Shown: piece after piece, positions 12,849 through 22,861 of the stretch
Layout of the letters: every line of letters begins with the position of its first letter
How positions within the stretch are numbered: the first letter of the stretch is position 1
NCBI GenBank assembly: GCA_913056495.1
Contig: CAJXMO010000011.1
Span: 1-64,000 of the forward strand
Length of the DNA stretch: 64,000 bases
Direction: 5' to 3'
From: an uncultured Alteromonadaceae bacterium
Lineage (GTDB): Bacteria; Pseudomonadota; Gammaproteobacteria; Enterobacterales; Alteromonadaceae
Notes under the pieces: generated by a model
Database searches by the model: none
What the model was told of the DNA's origin: nothing
What the model saw: only the letters and a program-made list of their open reading frames with translations
Made by a program: the position numbers and the translations under genes

Positions 12849-14426
12849 TTATTCCCACTCGATTGTTGCTGGCGGCTTGCCTGAAATATCATAAACTACG
12901 CGCGAAATACCATCTATTTCATTGATAATTCGATTCGAGACATGGCCTAAGAATTCATATGGCAGATGTGCCCAGATAGCCGTCATAAAGTCGATTGTTT
13001 CAACGGCACGCAATGAGACAACCCAATCATATTTACGCGCATCACCCATAACACCAACTGAGCGAACCGGCAAGAATACAGTAAACGCCTGACTCACTTT
13101 GTGATATAAATCGGCTTTGTGTAATTCTTCGATGAAAATTGCATCTGCGCGGCGCAATAAATCACAATATTCTTTTTTGATCTCGCCTAATACACGTACC
13201 CCTAAACCCGGACCCGGGAAAGGATGACGGTATAACATATCGTACGGTAAACCTAATTCCAGACCAATTTTACGCACTTCATCTTTAAACAACTCACGAA
13301 GTGGTTCAACCAGACTTAGCTCCATATCTTCCGGCAAGCCACCTACATTGTGGTGCGATTTAATCACATGTGCTTTACCGGTTTTAGAGCCTGCAGATTC
13401 AATGACATCTGGATAAATTGTGCCTTGAGCAAGCCATTTTGCAGTGGTCAGTTTTTTAGATTCTTCATCAAAAATTTCAACAAATACATGACCAATAATC
13501 TTGCGTTTTTTCTCAGGATCATCTTCGCCTTGTAATGCATTCAGGAAGCGCTCTTCTCCGTCAATATGGATAATTTTAAGACCAAAATGATCGCCAAACA
13601 TTTCCATAACCTGCTCGCCTTCATTTAAACGCAACAGGCCGTTATCAACAAAAACACAAGTTAATTTATCACCGATTGCCCGGTGTAAAAGCATAGCGGT
13701 CACAGATGAGTCCACGCCGCCCGATAAACCTAAGATGACTTCGTCATCACCAACCTGCTCTTTAATACGGGCGACAGCATCTTCTATAATTGAAGCCGGA
13801 GTCCAAAGTTTTTCACAGCCACAAATATCAACAACAAAACGCTCTAATAAACGTGTACCTTGTTTTGTATGAGTCACTTCTGGGTGAAATTGCACACCGA
13901 AGAATTGTTTTTCTTCGTTTGCAATAGCCGCATGCGGACAACTTGGCGTGCTCGCAATAGTTTCAAAACCAGCCGGAATCTCAACTACTTTATCGCCATG
14001 GCTCATCCAGACATCCAGAGCAGCATTGCCATCGTCTAAAATTACATCTTCAATTTGTGCCAATAAGCGGCTTTCTTTAACCACTTCAACTTTAGCGTAA
14101 CCAAATTCTCTTTGATCAGAGCCCTGAACCTGTCCGCCTAATTGCTGAGACATAGTTTGCATGCCGTAACAAATACCAAATACGGGCACACCCGCATTAA
14201 ATACATATTCAGGTGCACGGGGTGTATCGGCAGCCGTTACTGTTTCAGGTCCGCCCGATAAAATAATACCGGTAGGGTTAAATTCTTTAATTTGCGCTTC
14301 GGTCACATCCCATGCCCAAAGTTCACAATAAACCCCGATTTCACGTACACGGCGCGCGATTAACTGAGTATATTGAGAGCCAAAATCCAAAATCAGGATA
14401 CGGCTTTCGTGAATATTTTTGCTCAT
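12849..14426 (-). CDS. guaA: GMP synthase (glutamine-hydrolysing)
   Basis: Converts XMP to GMP. At 525 residues it has the usual length. The N-terminal amidotransferase carries Cys in [12 protein letters not shown] and the FHPEVTHT His/Glu motif. The ATP-pyrophosphatase domain has the P-loop [15 protein letters not shown] (about 232-246). The C-terminal dimerisation domain ends in KPPATIEWE, the standard GuaA terminus. It is 74 bp downstream of guaB, the usual guaBA operon. Confidence 0.97.
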   Translation of the reverse strand: MSKNIHESRILILDFGSQYTQLIARRVREIGVYCELWAWDVTEAQIKEFNPTGIILSGGPETVTAADTPRAPEYVFNAGVPVFGICYGMQTMSQQLGGQVQGSDQREFGYAKVEVVKESRLLAQIEDVILDDGNAALDVWMSHGDKVVEIPAGFETIASTPSCPHAAIANEEKQFFGVQFHPEVTHTKQGTRLLERFVVDICGCEKLWTPASIIEDAVARIKEQVGDDEVILGLSGGVDSSVTAMLLHRAIGDKLTCVFVDNGLLRLNEGEQVMEMFGDHFGLKIIHIDGEERFLNALQGEDDPEKKRKIIGHVFVEIFDEESKKLTTAKWLAQGTIYPDVIESAGSKTGKAHVIKSHHNVGGLPEDMELSLVEPLRELFKDEVRKIGLELGLPYDMLYRHPFPGPGLGVRVLGEIKKEYCDLLRRADAIFIEELHKADLYHKVSQAFTVFLPVRSVGVMGDARKYDWVVSLRAVETIDFMTAIWAHLPYEFLGHVSNRIINEIDGISRVVYDISGKPPATIEWE

Positions 14427-14450
14427 AAAAATTCCACTTTATAAATAACT

Positions 14451-14472
14451 CAGGCTAGCCTTGGCTAGCCTG
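14451..14472. repeat. Perfect hairpin in the guaB-guaA gap
   Basis: CAGGCTAGCC-TT-GGCTAGCCTG forms a 10-bp stem with almost no spacer. No T tract follows on the minus strand, so it looks more like an mRNA processing or partial-attenuation hairpin between the two genes than a full terminator. Confidence 0.6.
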
Positions 14473-14500
14473 AAAAATGAATTCAGTTTTTAACTGTGAT

Positions 14501-15970
14501 TTAGCCTAAACGGTAGTTCGGCGCTTCTTTTGTGATTTGTACATCATGAACATGAGACTCGCCCATGCCAGCTGAAGTAATTTTTACAAATTCAGCTTTC
14601 GTATTTAAGGCTTCTACTGTACCACAACCAGTCAGACCCATAGCCGAACGTAAGCCGCCCATTTGCTGGTGAATAATGTTAGCCAGCGGTCCTTTATAAG
14701 CGATACGACCTTCAATACCTTCAGGTACTAGTTTGTCTGCTTCATTCGATTTTTGGAAGTAACGGTCACTTGAGCCTTCTTTTTGCGACATAGCACCTAA
14801 TGATCCCATGCCACGATATGATTTGTAATAACGGCCCTGGAATAATTCAACTTCACCCGGTGCTTCTTCTGTTCCGGCAAACATAGAGCCAACCATCACA
14901 CAGCTTGCGCCTGCAACCAATGCTTTTGCAATATCACCTGAAAAACGTATACCACCATCCGCAATTACCGGTATACCACGTTTAGCCATAGCCGTTGCAG
15001 CATCATTAACAGCCGTAATTTGTGGAACACCACAACCGGTTACGATACGGGTTGTACAAATTGAACCCGGACCTATCCCCACTTTAACAGCGTCAACACC
15101 TGCATCAGCTAACGCTTCAGCGCCCGCTGCAGTGGCCACGTTACCGGCGATTAACTGAATGTCAGGGAAGTTTTCACGAACCCATTTAACACGGTCAATC
15201 ACACCTTGAGAATGGCCGTGCGAAGTATCAACTAAAATAACATCCGCACCTGCTGCTACCAGAGCTTTAACACGCTCATCAGTACCAGCACCCACACCAA
15301 CCGCTGCACCTACACGCAAGCGACCTAATTCATCTTTACAAGCGTGAGGCTTATTTTCAGCTTTGTAATAATCTTTAACTGTGATCATGCCGGCCAGTTT
15401 AAAGTTATCATCAACAACCAGTACTTTTTCAATACGGTGTGTATGCATTAAATCTAAAATGTTAGCCGGGTTCTCACCTTCTTTGACTGTCACCAATTTC
15501 TCTTTTGGTGTCATAACAGTAGAGATAGGCAAGGTCACATTTTTCTCAAAACGAATATCACGGGCAGTTGCGATACCAACTAAGTTGTTATCTGCGTCTA
15601 CAACCGGGAAACCTGAGAATTTAACTTGCTCGGATAAGGCAATTACTTCATGGATTAACATGTCTGGTGTCACTGTAATAGGATCAGAAACGATACCAGA
15701 TTCATATTTTTTAACCTGACGAACCTGAGCAGCCTGCTCTTCGATTGTCATGTTTTTATGGATAAAACCTAAACCACCCTCTTGCGCTAACGCAATCGCT
15801 AGGCGTGCGTCAGTAACCGTATCCATCGCTGCCGATGTCATAGGGATATTAAGGCTAATTTTGCGAGTTAATTGAGTTTTTAAATTTGCCGTATGTGGTA
15901 AAACGGTAGAGTGTCCTGGGACAAGTAAAACGTCATCAAACGTTAAAGCTTCTTGTGCGATTCTTAGCAT
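14501..15970 (-). CDS. guaB: IMP dehydrogenase
   Basis: Oxidises IMP to XMP, the committed step of guanine nucleotide synthesis. It has 489 residues, as usual. A TIM barrel is interrupted by two CBS domains (about 93-205). The catalytic Cys lies in [15 protein letters not shown] (about 298-312), and the flap motif [11 protein letters not shown] follows near 400. It is the first gene of guaBA. The divergent xseA shares its upstream region, as in many gammaproteobacteria. Confidence 0.97.
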   Translation of the reverse strand: MLRIAQEALTFDDVLLVPGHSTVLPHTANLKTQLTRKISLNIPMTSAAMDTVTDARLAIALAQEGGLGFIHKNMTIEEQAAQVRQVKKYESGIVSDPITVTPDMLIHEVIALSEQVKFSGFPVVDADNNLVGIATARDIRFEKNVTLPISTVMTPKEKLVTVKEGENPANILDLMHTHRIEKVLVVDDNFKLAGMITVKDYYKAENKPHACKDELGRLRVGAAVGVGAGTDERVKALVAAGADVILVDTSHGHSQGVIDRVKWVRENFPDIQLIAGNVATAAGAEALADAGVDAVKVGIGPGSICTTRIVTGCGVPQITAVNDAATAMAKRGIPVIADGGIRFSGDIAKALVAGASCVMVGSMFAGTEEAPGEVELFQGRYYKSYRGMGSLGAMSQKEGSSDRYFQKSNEADKLVPEGIEGRIAYKGPLANIIHQQMGGLRSAMGLTGCGTVEALNTKAEFVKITSAGMGESHVHDVQITKEAPNYRLG

Positions 15971-16145
15971 TGCAACTTCTCACCAATATTGATCAGGTAT
16001 AAACAGTTGCGGCAGAATTTTAACGACTTTATTGCTCTAGGTAAACTAAATTTTTCATTAAAATGGATTATTTAGCAATTATCTTTGCTAAAATTCTTTC
16101 TCATTCTCGCAGATTAAAATAACGCCAAGAAAAAGTTCATTTTTT

Positions 16146-17483
16146 ATGACAAATTCGCAACAAATTTTCACGGTATCAAGTCTTAACCAGAAAATAAAAA
16201 TCCTGTTAGAACAAAACTTTGCTTCATTATTGGTTGAAGCTGAAATATCTAACCTGGTCAAAGCCAGTTCAGGACACTGGTATTTCTCTTTAAAAGATGA
16301 AAATTCGCAAGTTCGCTGCGCTATGTTTAAAGGCGCTAACCGTTTTGTTCAGTTTATGCCAAAAAATGGTGAACAGGTTCTGGTACGCGCCGGCGTGAGT
16401 TTATATAAACCAAGAGGCGAATATCAACTTTTAGTCGAGTCAATGCAGCCAGCAGGTGTCGGCCAACTCCAGCAAAAATTTGAAGCTTTAAAACAAAGAC
16501 TTGCACAGGAAGGCTTATTTGATCCAGCAGAAAAACAAGCCTTGCCTGCGCAGATAAACAAAGTCGGTATAGTCACTTCAGCAAAAGGCGCAGCGGTTCA
16601 CGATATGCTGAGCATTTTAAAACGACTTGCTCCTAATATAGAAATCATACTCTACCCTTGTTTGGTACAGGGTGAACAGGCTGCCACCCATATTTGCCAA
16701 ATGATAGAAAAAGCAAATGACAACGCCGAATTAGATTTGATTATTGTTGGCCGCGGCGGCGGCTCGATTGAAGACTTATGGGCATTCAATGAAGAATCTG
16801 TCGCGTACACAGTACATTACAGTCGTTTACCCATAATCAGTGCTGTGGGTCATGAAACAGATATCAGCATTTGTGATTTAGTCGCAGATGTCAGAGCCGC
16901 AACCCCTTCAGCAGCAGCTGAAATTATCAGTCAAAACAGTGTTAAATTAAAAAATAGCCTGCCAAAATTAACACGCCAGCTAATGCTTTCAATTGAGCAT
17001 TTAGTTCGAATAAAACAACATAACGTCAACCGGCTGGAGTTAAGACTGGGCCAACAAGACCCGGTTAAACAAATGCTCAACAAACAACAATGGCTGGATG
17101 AAAAGCTCAATCAATTGCATCACCTGCTGCTGAACAATCAACAGCAAAAGCGGGCCAAACTGAATCAAATGGCTCAAGCTTTATTTGACCAGCATCCCAA
17201 GTATAAGCTACAACAAGATAAACAAAACCTTGCAAACTACGCACTCAGATTAAACCAGGCAATTCAAAACCAAATTAGCCAGCTAGACCATCAGCATAGG
17301 CTATACGCTGAAAAATTGCAGGCTTATAGCCCACTGGCGACGTTTAGTCGTGGCTACAGCGCAACGTTTGACCAGCAAGGTAATACGATTCAGTCCGTTA
17401 AAACCGTCAAACCAGGTGATGAAATTACCACACAGGTTTTCGATGGCAAAGTATTGAGTAAAGTCACCCGGGTTGATTTTTAA
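16146..17483 (+). CDS. xseA: Exodeoxyribonuclease VII large subunit
   Basis: Catalytic subunit of the single-strand-specific exonuclease VII. Of 445 residues, an N-terminal OB fold (about 5-100) is followed by the catalytic domain with GRGGGSIEDLWAFN (about 201-214) and VGHETDISICDLVADVRAATP (about 236-256), then a long coiled-coil region (about 270-390) and the C-terminal GYSATFDQQG segment. It is divergent from guaB, a widely conserved arrangement. The small subunit xseB is not in the window. Confidence 0.95.
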   Translation: MTNSQQIFTVSSLNQKIKILLEQNFASLLVEAEISNLVKASSGHWYFSLKDENSQVRCAMFKGANRFVQFMPKNGEQVLVRAGVSLYKPRGEYQLLVESMQPAGVGQLQQKFEALKQRLAQEGLFDPAEKQALPAQINKVGIVTSAKGAAVHDMLSILKRLAPNIEIILYPCLVQGEQAATHICQMIEKANDNAELDLIIVGRGGGSIEDLWAFNEESVAYTVHYSRLPIISAVGHETDISICDLVADVRAATPSAAAEIISQNSVKLKNSLPKLTRQLMLSIEHLVRIKQHNVNRLELRLGQQDPVKQMLNKQQWLDEKLNQLHHLLLNNQQQKRAKLNQMAQALFDQHPKYKLQQDKQNLANYALRLNQAIQNQISQLDHQHRLYAEKLQAYSPLATFSRGYSATFDQQGNTIQSVKTVKPGDEITTQVFDGKVLSKVTRVDF

Positions 17484-17542
17484 AACTGGTAGTAACTTAT
17501 TTTTATGCTTAGAATACGCCCAGTATTAAATTTGAATAAAGA

Positions 17543-18472
17543 TTGATTGTGCACGAACCTAAGTTTAGTTTTAAGTTTTTTTTGCCTCGCTATTGGATTA
17601 ACTGGCTGGGCATTGCCATTTTGTATCTGATTTCCTGGCTGCCATATCGCGTGCAGTTGGGGTTGGGTAAACTAGTTGGCAGAGCCTTATACCTTTTAGT
17701 AAAAAGCCGACGTAAAATTGCCGCTCGTAATCTCGAAATTTGCTTCCCTGAGTTATCTGAACAGGCACGCAAAAAGCTTCTGATTCAAAACTTCGAGTCA
17801 ACCGGCATTGCTTTATTTGAAAGCAGCATGGGGTGGTGGTGGCCAAAATGGCGAATCAATCGTTTAGCCCACTATGAAGGACTTGAACATTTAGAAGAGG
17901 CATTAAAATCCGGAAAAGGGGTTTTATTTGTCACTTATCATATGATGTGTCTTGAAATTTGTGCTCGCGTATTTGGGCAGACTCATCCGTGCGTTGCTTT
18001 TTACCGGCCTCATAATAATCCCTTGATGGAATACTTTCAGTACAAGGGCCGGGCACGTGATAACCGCTATCTAATCGGTGCAAAAAATGTAAAAGGGTTA
18101 TTAAATGCGCTGGCAGATAACGAAGCCTGTCATTATTTACCTGATCAGGATTATGGTCGCCGCCGCAGCGTATTTGTTCCCTTTTTCGCAGAGCCAGAGG
18201 CCTGTACGACAACCGGCACGACACTATTTGCTAAAGAGTCGGGTTGTAAAGTCATCGTATTAATGCCAGAGCGACTACCAAATGGCCAAGGGTATAAACT
18301 CACCTTAACACCCGCTTTGGACAATTATCCAAGTGGGGATGACGAAGCGGATGCAGCCCGATTAAATAAATTAATAGAAACCGGCATTATGAAAGCACCT
18401 GAGCAGTATATGTGGCTGCACAGACGTTTCAAAACGCGTCCGGACAGAAAACAGCCATCTGTTTATAAATAA
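17543..18472 (+). CDS. LpxL-type lipid A late acyltransferase
   Basis: Inner-membrane Kdo2-lipid IVA lauroyl/myristoyl acyltransferase. Of 309 residues, an N-terminal membrane anchor (about 12-32) precedes the lysophospholipid acyltransferase domain with the HX4E catalytic motif in YHMMCLEICARV (about 133) and the substrate motif YRPHNNPLMEY. A second block, LPDQDYGRRRSVFVPFF, follows. The start codon is TTG at 17543 or GTG at 17549; no ATG is available near the conserved PKFSFKFF-PRYW start and the ribosome binding site is poor. Whether it is LpxL, LpxM or LpxP cannot be decided from sequence reading. Confidence 0.88.
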   Translation: MIVHEPKFSFKFFLPRYWINWLGIAILYLISWLPYRVQLGLGKLVGRALYLLVKSRRKIAARNLEICFPELSEQARKKLLIQNFESTGIALFESSMGWWWPKWRINRLAHYEGLEHLEEALKSGKGVLFVTYHMMCLEICARVFGQTHPCVAFYRPHNNPLMEYFQYKGRARDNRYLIGAKNVKGLLNALADNEACHYLPDQDYGRRRSVFVPFFAEPEACTTTGTTLFAKESGCKVIVLMPERLPNGQGYKLTLTPALDNYPSGDDEADAARLNKLIETGIMKAPEQYMWLHRRFKTRPDRKQPSVYK

Positions 18473-18719
18473 AATACATAATATGAAGACCTTAGACTAG
18501 AATGAAATTATAAAAACTAAATTAAGCTAAGGCTTTCTTAACGTTTTTTACTCATTCGGTTTAATATTCATTTATCTAAAGTGAGGTTCAGGTGCATTAT
18601 GTTCTTCAGTTGTGGCCGTTGAATCAACTTCAGGTGGCTTAATCTTTAATTGTTGCTATTTAGCATAATTATTGGCAAGCTCATTTAACACAGTTAACAG
18701 GGTTAAAGTCTGACGTATT

Positions 18720-19364
18720 ATGTGGTTTTGGATTAGGCACTTATCTGCTGCAGTTCTCTTGATTATTTTAGGGGTTTACATTGTTGTAAGCGACAACCCT
18801 TTTACCCGCTCTGAGGCCGATATAGGTGAAAGCCAAAGCGAGCAAAGCAAAGCTTCATCCGGAACCAAAACCGCTGAAGGCTTTGCTAACTTTTATAGTG
18901 CGCTCAAAGCTAAAATAGATGCCGGTTTAGACCCTGCCCGTGAAAAGTACGTTATTGAATTAAAACGAGCCAATACGACACTGACTGATGAGTTAATGAG
19001 AATTGGCCCTGCCGTTAAACCGATTGCCGCCAACTGGGTTGGTCCTTTTCGAAACAGGCGTTTTGTCGAAGGTGATACTTTAAGAAGCAGAATGATAGAT
19101 ATTGCCGAAGAAGAACACATGAGTCTGATATGGTGGTTAGAGAGAGATTTTGTGGTCAAACTGCCATTTCGGGTCGAAGAAACCGCAGTCGGCACTTTAT
19201 ACAAAATGAGTACAGCGATTGACTCAGATTTTGAACGAGACGTTCACAGTTATTTTTGTCCCACTCAAAGAGCGCTTGTCATTACCGATACGGTTGAACA
19301 TTATGTTGTGGAAAACTGTATGCCTGCGCGTTCAAGTAATACCCAGCGATGGCGGTTGTTTTAA
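18720..19364 (+). CDS. TcpQ/PilL-like C-terminal domain protein, membrane anchored
   Basis: A 214-residue protein with one N-terminal membrane segment (about 5-24), a Ser/Glu-rich linker and a C-terminal domain (about 118-200) starting FVEGDTLRSRMIDIAEEEHM. The pattern 'one-pass anchor + LR..l..wa...g..l.W' resembles the TcpQ/PilL domain found with type IV pili and secretins. Two cysteines near the end (FCPTQ, ENCMP) may form a periplasmic disulphide. No pilus or secretin genes are nearby, so it is an orphan. The family assignment is tentative. Confidence 0.55.
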   Translation: MWFWIRHLSAAVLLIILGVYIVVSDNPFTRSEADIGESQSEQSKASSGTKTAEGFANFYSALKAKIDAGLDPAREKYVIELKRANTTLTDELMRIGPAVKPIAANWVGPFRNRRFVEGDTLRSRMIDIAEEEHMSLIWWLERDFVVKLPFRVEETAVGTLYKMSTAIDSDFERDVHSYFCPTQRALVITDTVEHYVVENCMPARSSNTQRWRLF

Positions 19365-19426
19365 TCTCAAGATTGTACTACCGGTAAAATTGATAACACG
19401 ACCAGAATATAAAAATCTCAATCAAA

Positions 19427-21091
19427 TCATACTTTGACAAACTGACCGTCTTTATAACCTAAGCAGGTATTTCTCATGTCATCTTGAGCCACATAACGAA
19501 GCTGCCCCATTCTCAGTTGTGTTTTACTAAAAAGCTCACGACTGGCATAAACACTGACTTCATGCATGTGTTTCTCAATTTGAGCGGTTAAATGATCAAT
19601 CGCTTTGCTGTACTTTTTAAATTCTTTATCGTGTGCTTTATATGAGGCTATCGTTTGCTCAATCAGATTCGCTTTGTTTTCACAAGCTTCATCTTCACGC
19701 AAATGCTCCCACGTTGCTCTGATATCCTGCAATATGGTTTCTTTGGTTTTACGAATCTTGATTAGGGTCTGCTTTTTTTCCAGCTTTTTGTCCAGTTCAG
19801 GATAAAGGTGAAATATCGTATGGGTGGACGCAAGCGCACCTATAGTCGCGCATCTGACCCCTTGTTTAACCGAATAAAAGCCACCTACAATTTTACCCGC
19901 CGGAGATTTTTCAGTGCCCCCATAAATACTCTCAGCGCTTATCCTTGAATGCAGAACCTGCCCCTGAAACTGAACCTGCTTACCTGCTTTAATCGAGGCG
20001 CTTTGGATATATTTAGCACATATATTACCTGTCACTTTAACATTACAATGAAAATGAGCCTGTTCGAGATCACTGTCGTCATCGACTTTACGCCCGATAA
20101 TGCCCTTCATTACCGTTAAATCACCATCAATATCCAGCTCTGCGTTTTCAACAAAACCGCCAATTGTGACGTTGCCGCTGGCTTTTAATCGCATCCCTTC
20201 TGACACGTCACCGTTAACAATCACCCCCCCTTCAAAATCGATATGCCCGGTCGATACATCTACTTTTTGCAATTCGAGTACATTATCAACCCGTGCACCT
20301 TTTTCAAAGGTGTAAGGAATACCATGAATTTCAGCAACCAGTAGATTAGGATCCTGACTACTGATACAGGCACCCGTGCCAATTTCAAAATCCAACTCCT
20401 GTCCCGGCTCGGCTAATACTGAGTTACCGCAAACATCAAAACCCGCCCGACCATTAGTTGGCGGATGACGTTTCACCAGAGGATCACCAGGCTTGACTGA
20501 AACCAATGCCCCCAGATCACGCATATCCACTGTGCCTTTATCATCCACTTCTTGAGGTTGAAGCACTCTGTCTTTAGCGGATTTGGCAACACTTTCAAAA
20601 ACACTGTCTAAGCCTTTTTCAGGTAACTGCCCTCTGGCTATAATCGACTGATAAATTTCACCTTCAGGCCCAACAATCGCATTTTGCGCCAGCGCTTTCA
20701 CAACTTCGACATCTATCCCCATGGTAACGCCCATTTTAGCAGCGCAGCGAACAATTTGTTTATCCGTTAAATTGGGACCACCAAATGCTGAAGTCAGCTC
20801 AACACTGGCACTCATCTTATCGTCAGCCACTCTGACATTAATTTTGGCAGGACGAGCTTCCGCAATCGCAAATTTCACTTCTTTGTTAAATTGTTTCGCT
20901 GTGAAATACTGGGTTAATAAAGCGACGGCTTTAGAAGCTTCTTCAGGAAAATAAAAAAAGGATTTATATTCGGATTCTTTAAACTGTTTTTCAATACTCG
21001 CATCTGTCGGCAATGACTCGCCTTCAATACAGGACGAAACAAGAAAAAGTTTGTTATTATTTTTATCAAATTCAAATGCCAAGTTTGACAT
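19427..21091 (-). CDS. DUF342 / FapA family protein
   Basis: Cytosolic 554-residue protein with the DUF342 architecture: an N-terminal mixed domain (1 to about 170), a conserved Gly/Asp block (LVSVKPGDPLVKRHPPTNGR, about 203-222), a right-handed beta-helix (about 255-420, repeats such as VIVNGDVSEGMRLKASGNVT) and a C-terminal coiled coil (about 430-515). Members include FapA, linked to flagellar assembly and polar recruitment in Vibrio, but the role varies and no flagellar genes are adjacent. It converges with the TcpQ-like gene. Confidence 0.8.
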   Translation of the reverse strand: MSNLAFEFDKNNNKLFLVSSCIEGESLPTDASIEKQFKESEYKSFFYFPEEASKAVALLTQYFTAKQFNKEVKFAIAEARPAKINVRVADDKMSASVELTSAFGGPNLTDKQIVRCAAKMGVTMGIDVEVVKALAQNAIVGPEGEIYQSIIARGQLPEKGLDSVFESVAKSAKDRVLQPQEVDDKGTVDMRDLGALVSVKPGDPLVKRHPPTNGRAGFDVCGNSVLAEPGQELDFEIGTGACISSQDPNLLVAEIHGIPYTFEKGARVDNVLELQKVDVSTGHIDFEGGVIVNGDVSEGMRLKASGNVTIGGFVENAELDIDGDLTVMKGIIGRKVDDDSDLEQAHFHCNVKVTGNICAKYIQSASIKAGKQVQFQGQVLHSRISAESIYGGTEKSPAGKIVGGFYSVKQGVRCATIGALASTHTIFHLYPELDKKLEKKQTLIKIRKTKETILQDIRATWEHLREDEACENKANLIEQTIASYKAHDKEFKKYSKAIDHLTAQIEKHMHEVSVYASRELFSKTQLRMGQLRYVAQDDMRNTCLGYKDGQFVKV

Positions 21092-21500
21092 AGCACAGTC
21101 CGTACTCTACAGCTTAATAAATGTTTACAACTTTAAAACATATCACAGTCAGTTAACCTAAATCCAGACTTAAATCATATAATATGTGGCTTTTCATTGA
21201 ACATTTTAAGCACAATTTTGTTGTATATTTATTTTTACGTTTAAAACAGGCTCATCCACTTAAATTATTCTGCTTATCCTCCGCTGCGTATAAGTAGAAT
21301 TGAAGTAAAATTAGATTTTATTTTCTGAACATAACGCCACAATTTTGCATTTTACGTTTGCATTTTACGCGCCAATCTGGATAGTTTTTCGACCATCAAG
21401 GCATTTTTGTTGCTAATAGCTGGCTATTGGTAACAAACATAACGCTCAAAGGCAGAAAAATAGACTCGTTGGCAATTTTATTATGTGCAGTTGAAGTTGA
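21092..21500. other. Intergenic region with a hairpin and a tandem 13-mer
   Basis: 409 bp without a supportable gene. It contains an imperfect 11-bp hairpin (ATTCTGCTTAT at 21267-21277 with ATAAGTAGAAT at 21290-21300, one mismatch) and two perfect tandem copies of TTTGCATTTTACG (21344-21356 and 21357-21369). It presumably carries the promoter of the DUF342 gene. Confidence 0.55.
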
Positions 21501-22214
21501 TTAGCTAATTTTTCGGCTCACATCATAAAGCGTGACAGATGCAGCTTGCTGATGCGCTTTTAAAAGATGGATAAATTCGTTCACTGGGCGGTCTATCGCC
21601 GTGTCCGGAATTAAGATATCAAATCCACTATATAATCTAAGATACTTCATGCGATGGGCAAACATGCCTCTTAATCCTTTATAGATGTAACCATTTTTTG
21701 CTTTATAAGGATCTGTATTTAAAGAAAGCTCAGAAGGGCTTTGATTCAAATCATGAAGATTTGATTTTAAATACTGATGGAAGGTCGCTCTTTGCTCAAT
21801 CAGTAAATGTGAAATAAGGCGTAAACTCACAGCAGGCAGAATCTTTTCTGGATCTTTAAGTTTTACGCCAATAAAAGCCAGTTCATGTGTTTCAAAACCT
21901 TGATTAATTGTTGGAATACCAATTCGTTGAACATTATCCCATTCAATTAACAAAAAGCCCTTTTTATGGTGGTAAAGCAGACCTTGCCCATTCAACATAA
22001 AGCTATAGTCTGGTTCCTGAATTTTACAGACTGCAATAATAAACCCAACAATACAGGCGCTCATTAAAAAAATGAGCGGAAGCTGTGCATAATCAGAAAA
22101 CTCAGCATATAAAATAGCACATGCTATAAAAGACAGGATACTTAAACAGGCCAAGCTATAACCATTTCGCTTAGTCATGGAGCGTATATATTGTGTACCT
22201 AAACCTGATGACAT
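21501..22214 (-). CDS. DUF2982 membrane protein
   Basis: A 237-residue inner-membrane protein with two adjacent transmembrane segments (about 20-38 and 43-63) and a cytosolic domain. The segment GQGLLYHHKKGFLLIEWDNV (about 76-95), followed by RIGIP, matches the DUF2982 family of Alteromonadales and Vibrionales as remembered. Function unknown. A 38-codon reading frame lies just upstream on the same strand and may be cotranscribed. Confidence 0.75.
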   Translation of the reverse strand: MSSGLGTQYIRSMTKRNGYSLACLSILSFIACAILYAEFSDYAQLPLIFLMSACIVGFIIAVCKIQEPDYSFMLNGQGLLYHHKKGFLLIEWDNVQRIGIPTINQGFETHELAFIGVKLKDPEKILPAVSLRLISHLLIEQRATFHQYLKSNLHDLNQSPSELSLNTDPYKAKNGYIYKGLRGMFAHRMKYLRLYSGFDILIPDTAIDRPVNEFIHLLKAHQQAASVTLYDVSRKIS

Positions 22215-22239
22215 CTTAAACTCCGGTTTATGACAGCTT

Positions 22240-22356
22240 CTAATTTAATGTATACAGCACGTACCATAACATTAATCCCCCCCAAATTATAATCAATCGC
22301 CATTTACGACAGACGGGGCAATCCGGCCACAATATTTTTTTTAACTGTTTATTCAT
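22240..22356 (-). CDS. Possible 38-residue membrane protein with a CPVC motif
   Basis: A short open frame, ATG to TAG. The N-terminus is basic (MNKQLKK), then WPDCPVCRKWR carries a CxxC pair, then a hydrophobic membrane stretch (IIIWGGLMLWYVLY) runs to the end. It ends 26 bp before the DUF2982 start on the same strand. No convincing ribosome binding site is visible, which lowers confidence. The knuckle-plus-anchor layout is sensible for a real small protein, but chance is possible. Confidence 0.4.
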   Translation of the reverse strand: MNKQLKKILWPDCPVCRKWRLIIIWGGLMLWYVLYTLN

Positions 22357-22369
22357 ACGTTGTTTTGTT

Positions 22370-22384
22370 AGTCGTAAAACGACT
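22370..22384. repeat. Small perfect hairpin AGTCGT-AAA-ACGACT
   Basis: A 6-bp perfect inverted repeat in the divergent region between DUF2982 and feoA. Too short to be called a terminator; it could be an operator. Confidence 0.35.
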
Positions 22385-22567
22385 TAAACCACTGGTTAAC
22401 TGTAGTTCATATTAGAGGGTATCCCCAGCTAGAAAGCCAATCTTTTTTATTTATTTGATAAAATGAGAGCCAGTCAGCAATTTCGGATAAAACAGAAAAG
22501 TTATATAAATGTGTACATATTGGGTAGGTTTTTGCAGACTGGATTAGAAAAAATACAAGATTAAAGA

Positions 22568-22595
22568 TGATAATCAATATCATTTAGCATATAAT
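22568..22595 (+). promoter_or_regulatory. Fur box overlapping the feoAB promoter
   Basis: TGATAATCAATATCA (22568-22582) matches 14 of 15 positions of the 7-1-7 Fur consensus TGATAATnATTATCA. A perfect -10 TATAAT follows at 22590-22595, so Fur would cover the -35/spacer region. The feoA start is 36 bp further on, after GGGGGAAGG. Confidence 0.85.
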
Positions 22596-22630
22596 CTGGG
22601 TTTTATTCGTGTCTTATTCAGGGGGAAGGT

Positions 22631-22858
22631 ATGACTTTAAACTTAGTGAATGTAGGTGAGTCAGTTAGAGTAGTTTCGATAGCCCCAAGTCAAGTAGGCT
22701 TTCGCCGTAAATTATTATCACTTGGCATGACGCCGGGCGCACAAATTAAAGTGAAACGACTGGCGCCACTTGGCGACCCAATGGAAATTGAAGTGCGCGG
22801 ATTTAATCTAAGCCTACGCAAAGCTGAAGCCGAAACCATCTTAGTTGAGAAGTGTTAA
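22631..22858 (+). CDS. feoA: Ferrous iron transport protein A
   Basis: Small cytosolic SH3-like protein required for FeoB-mediated Fe(II) uptake. It has 75 residues, as usual, with the family pattern GFRRKLLSLGMTPGAQIKV (about 26-44) and DPMEIEVRGFNLSLRKAEA. It sits 3 bp before feoB behind a Fur box, so it is expected to be derepressed under iron limitation. Confidence 0.95.
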   Translation: MTLNLVNVGESVRVVSIAPSQVGFRRKLLSLGMTPGAQIKVKRLAPLGDPMEIEVRGFNLSLRKAEAETILVEKC

Positions 22859-22861
22859 TTA

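Noticed and set aside
21344-21369. Two tandem copies of a 13-bp unit
   Set aside because: Only two copies in AT-rich DNA, no symmetry and no clear regulatory position; listed with the intergenic region but not as a finding.
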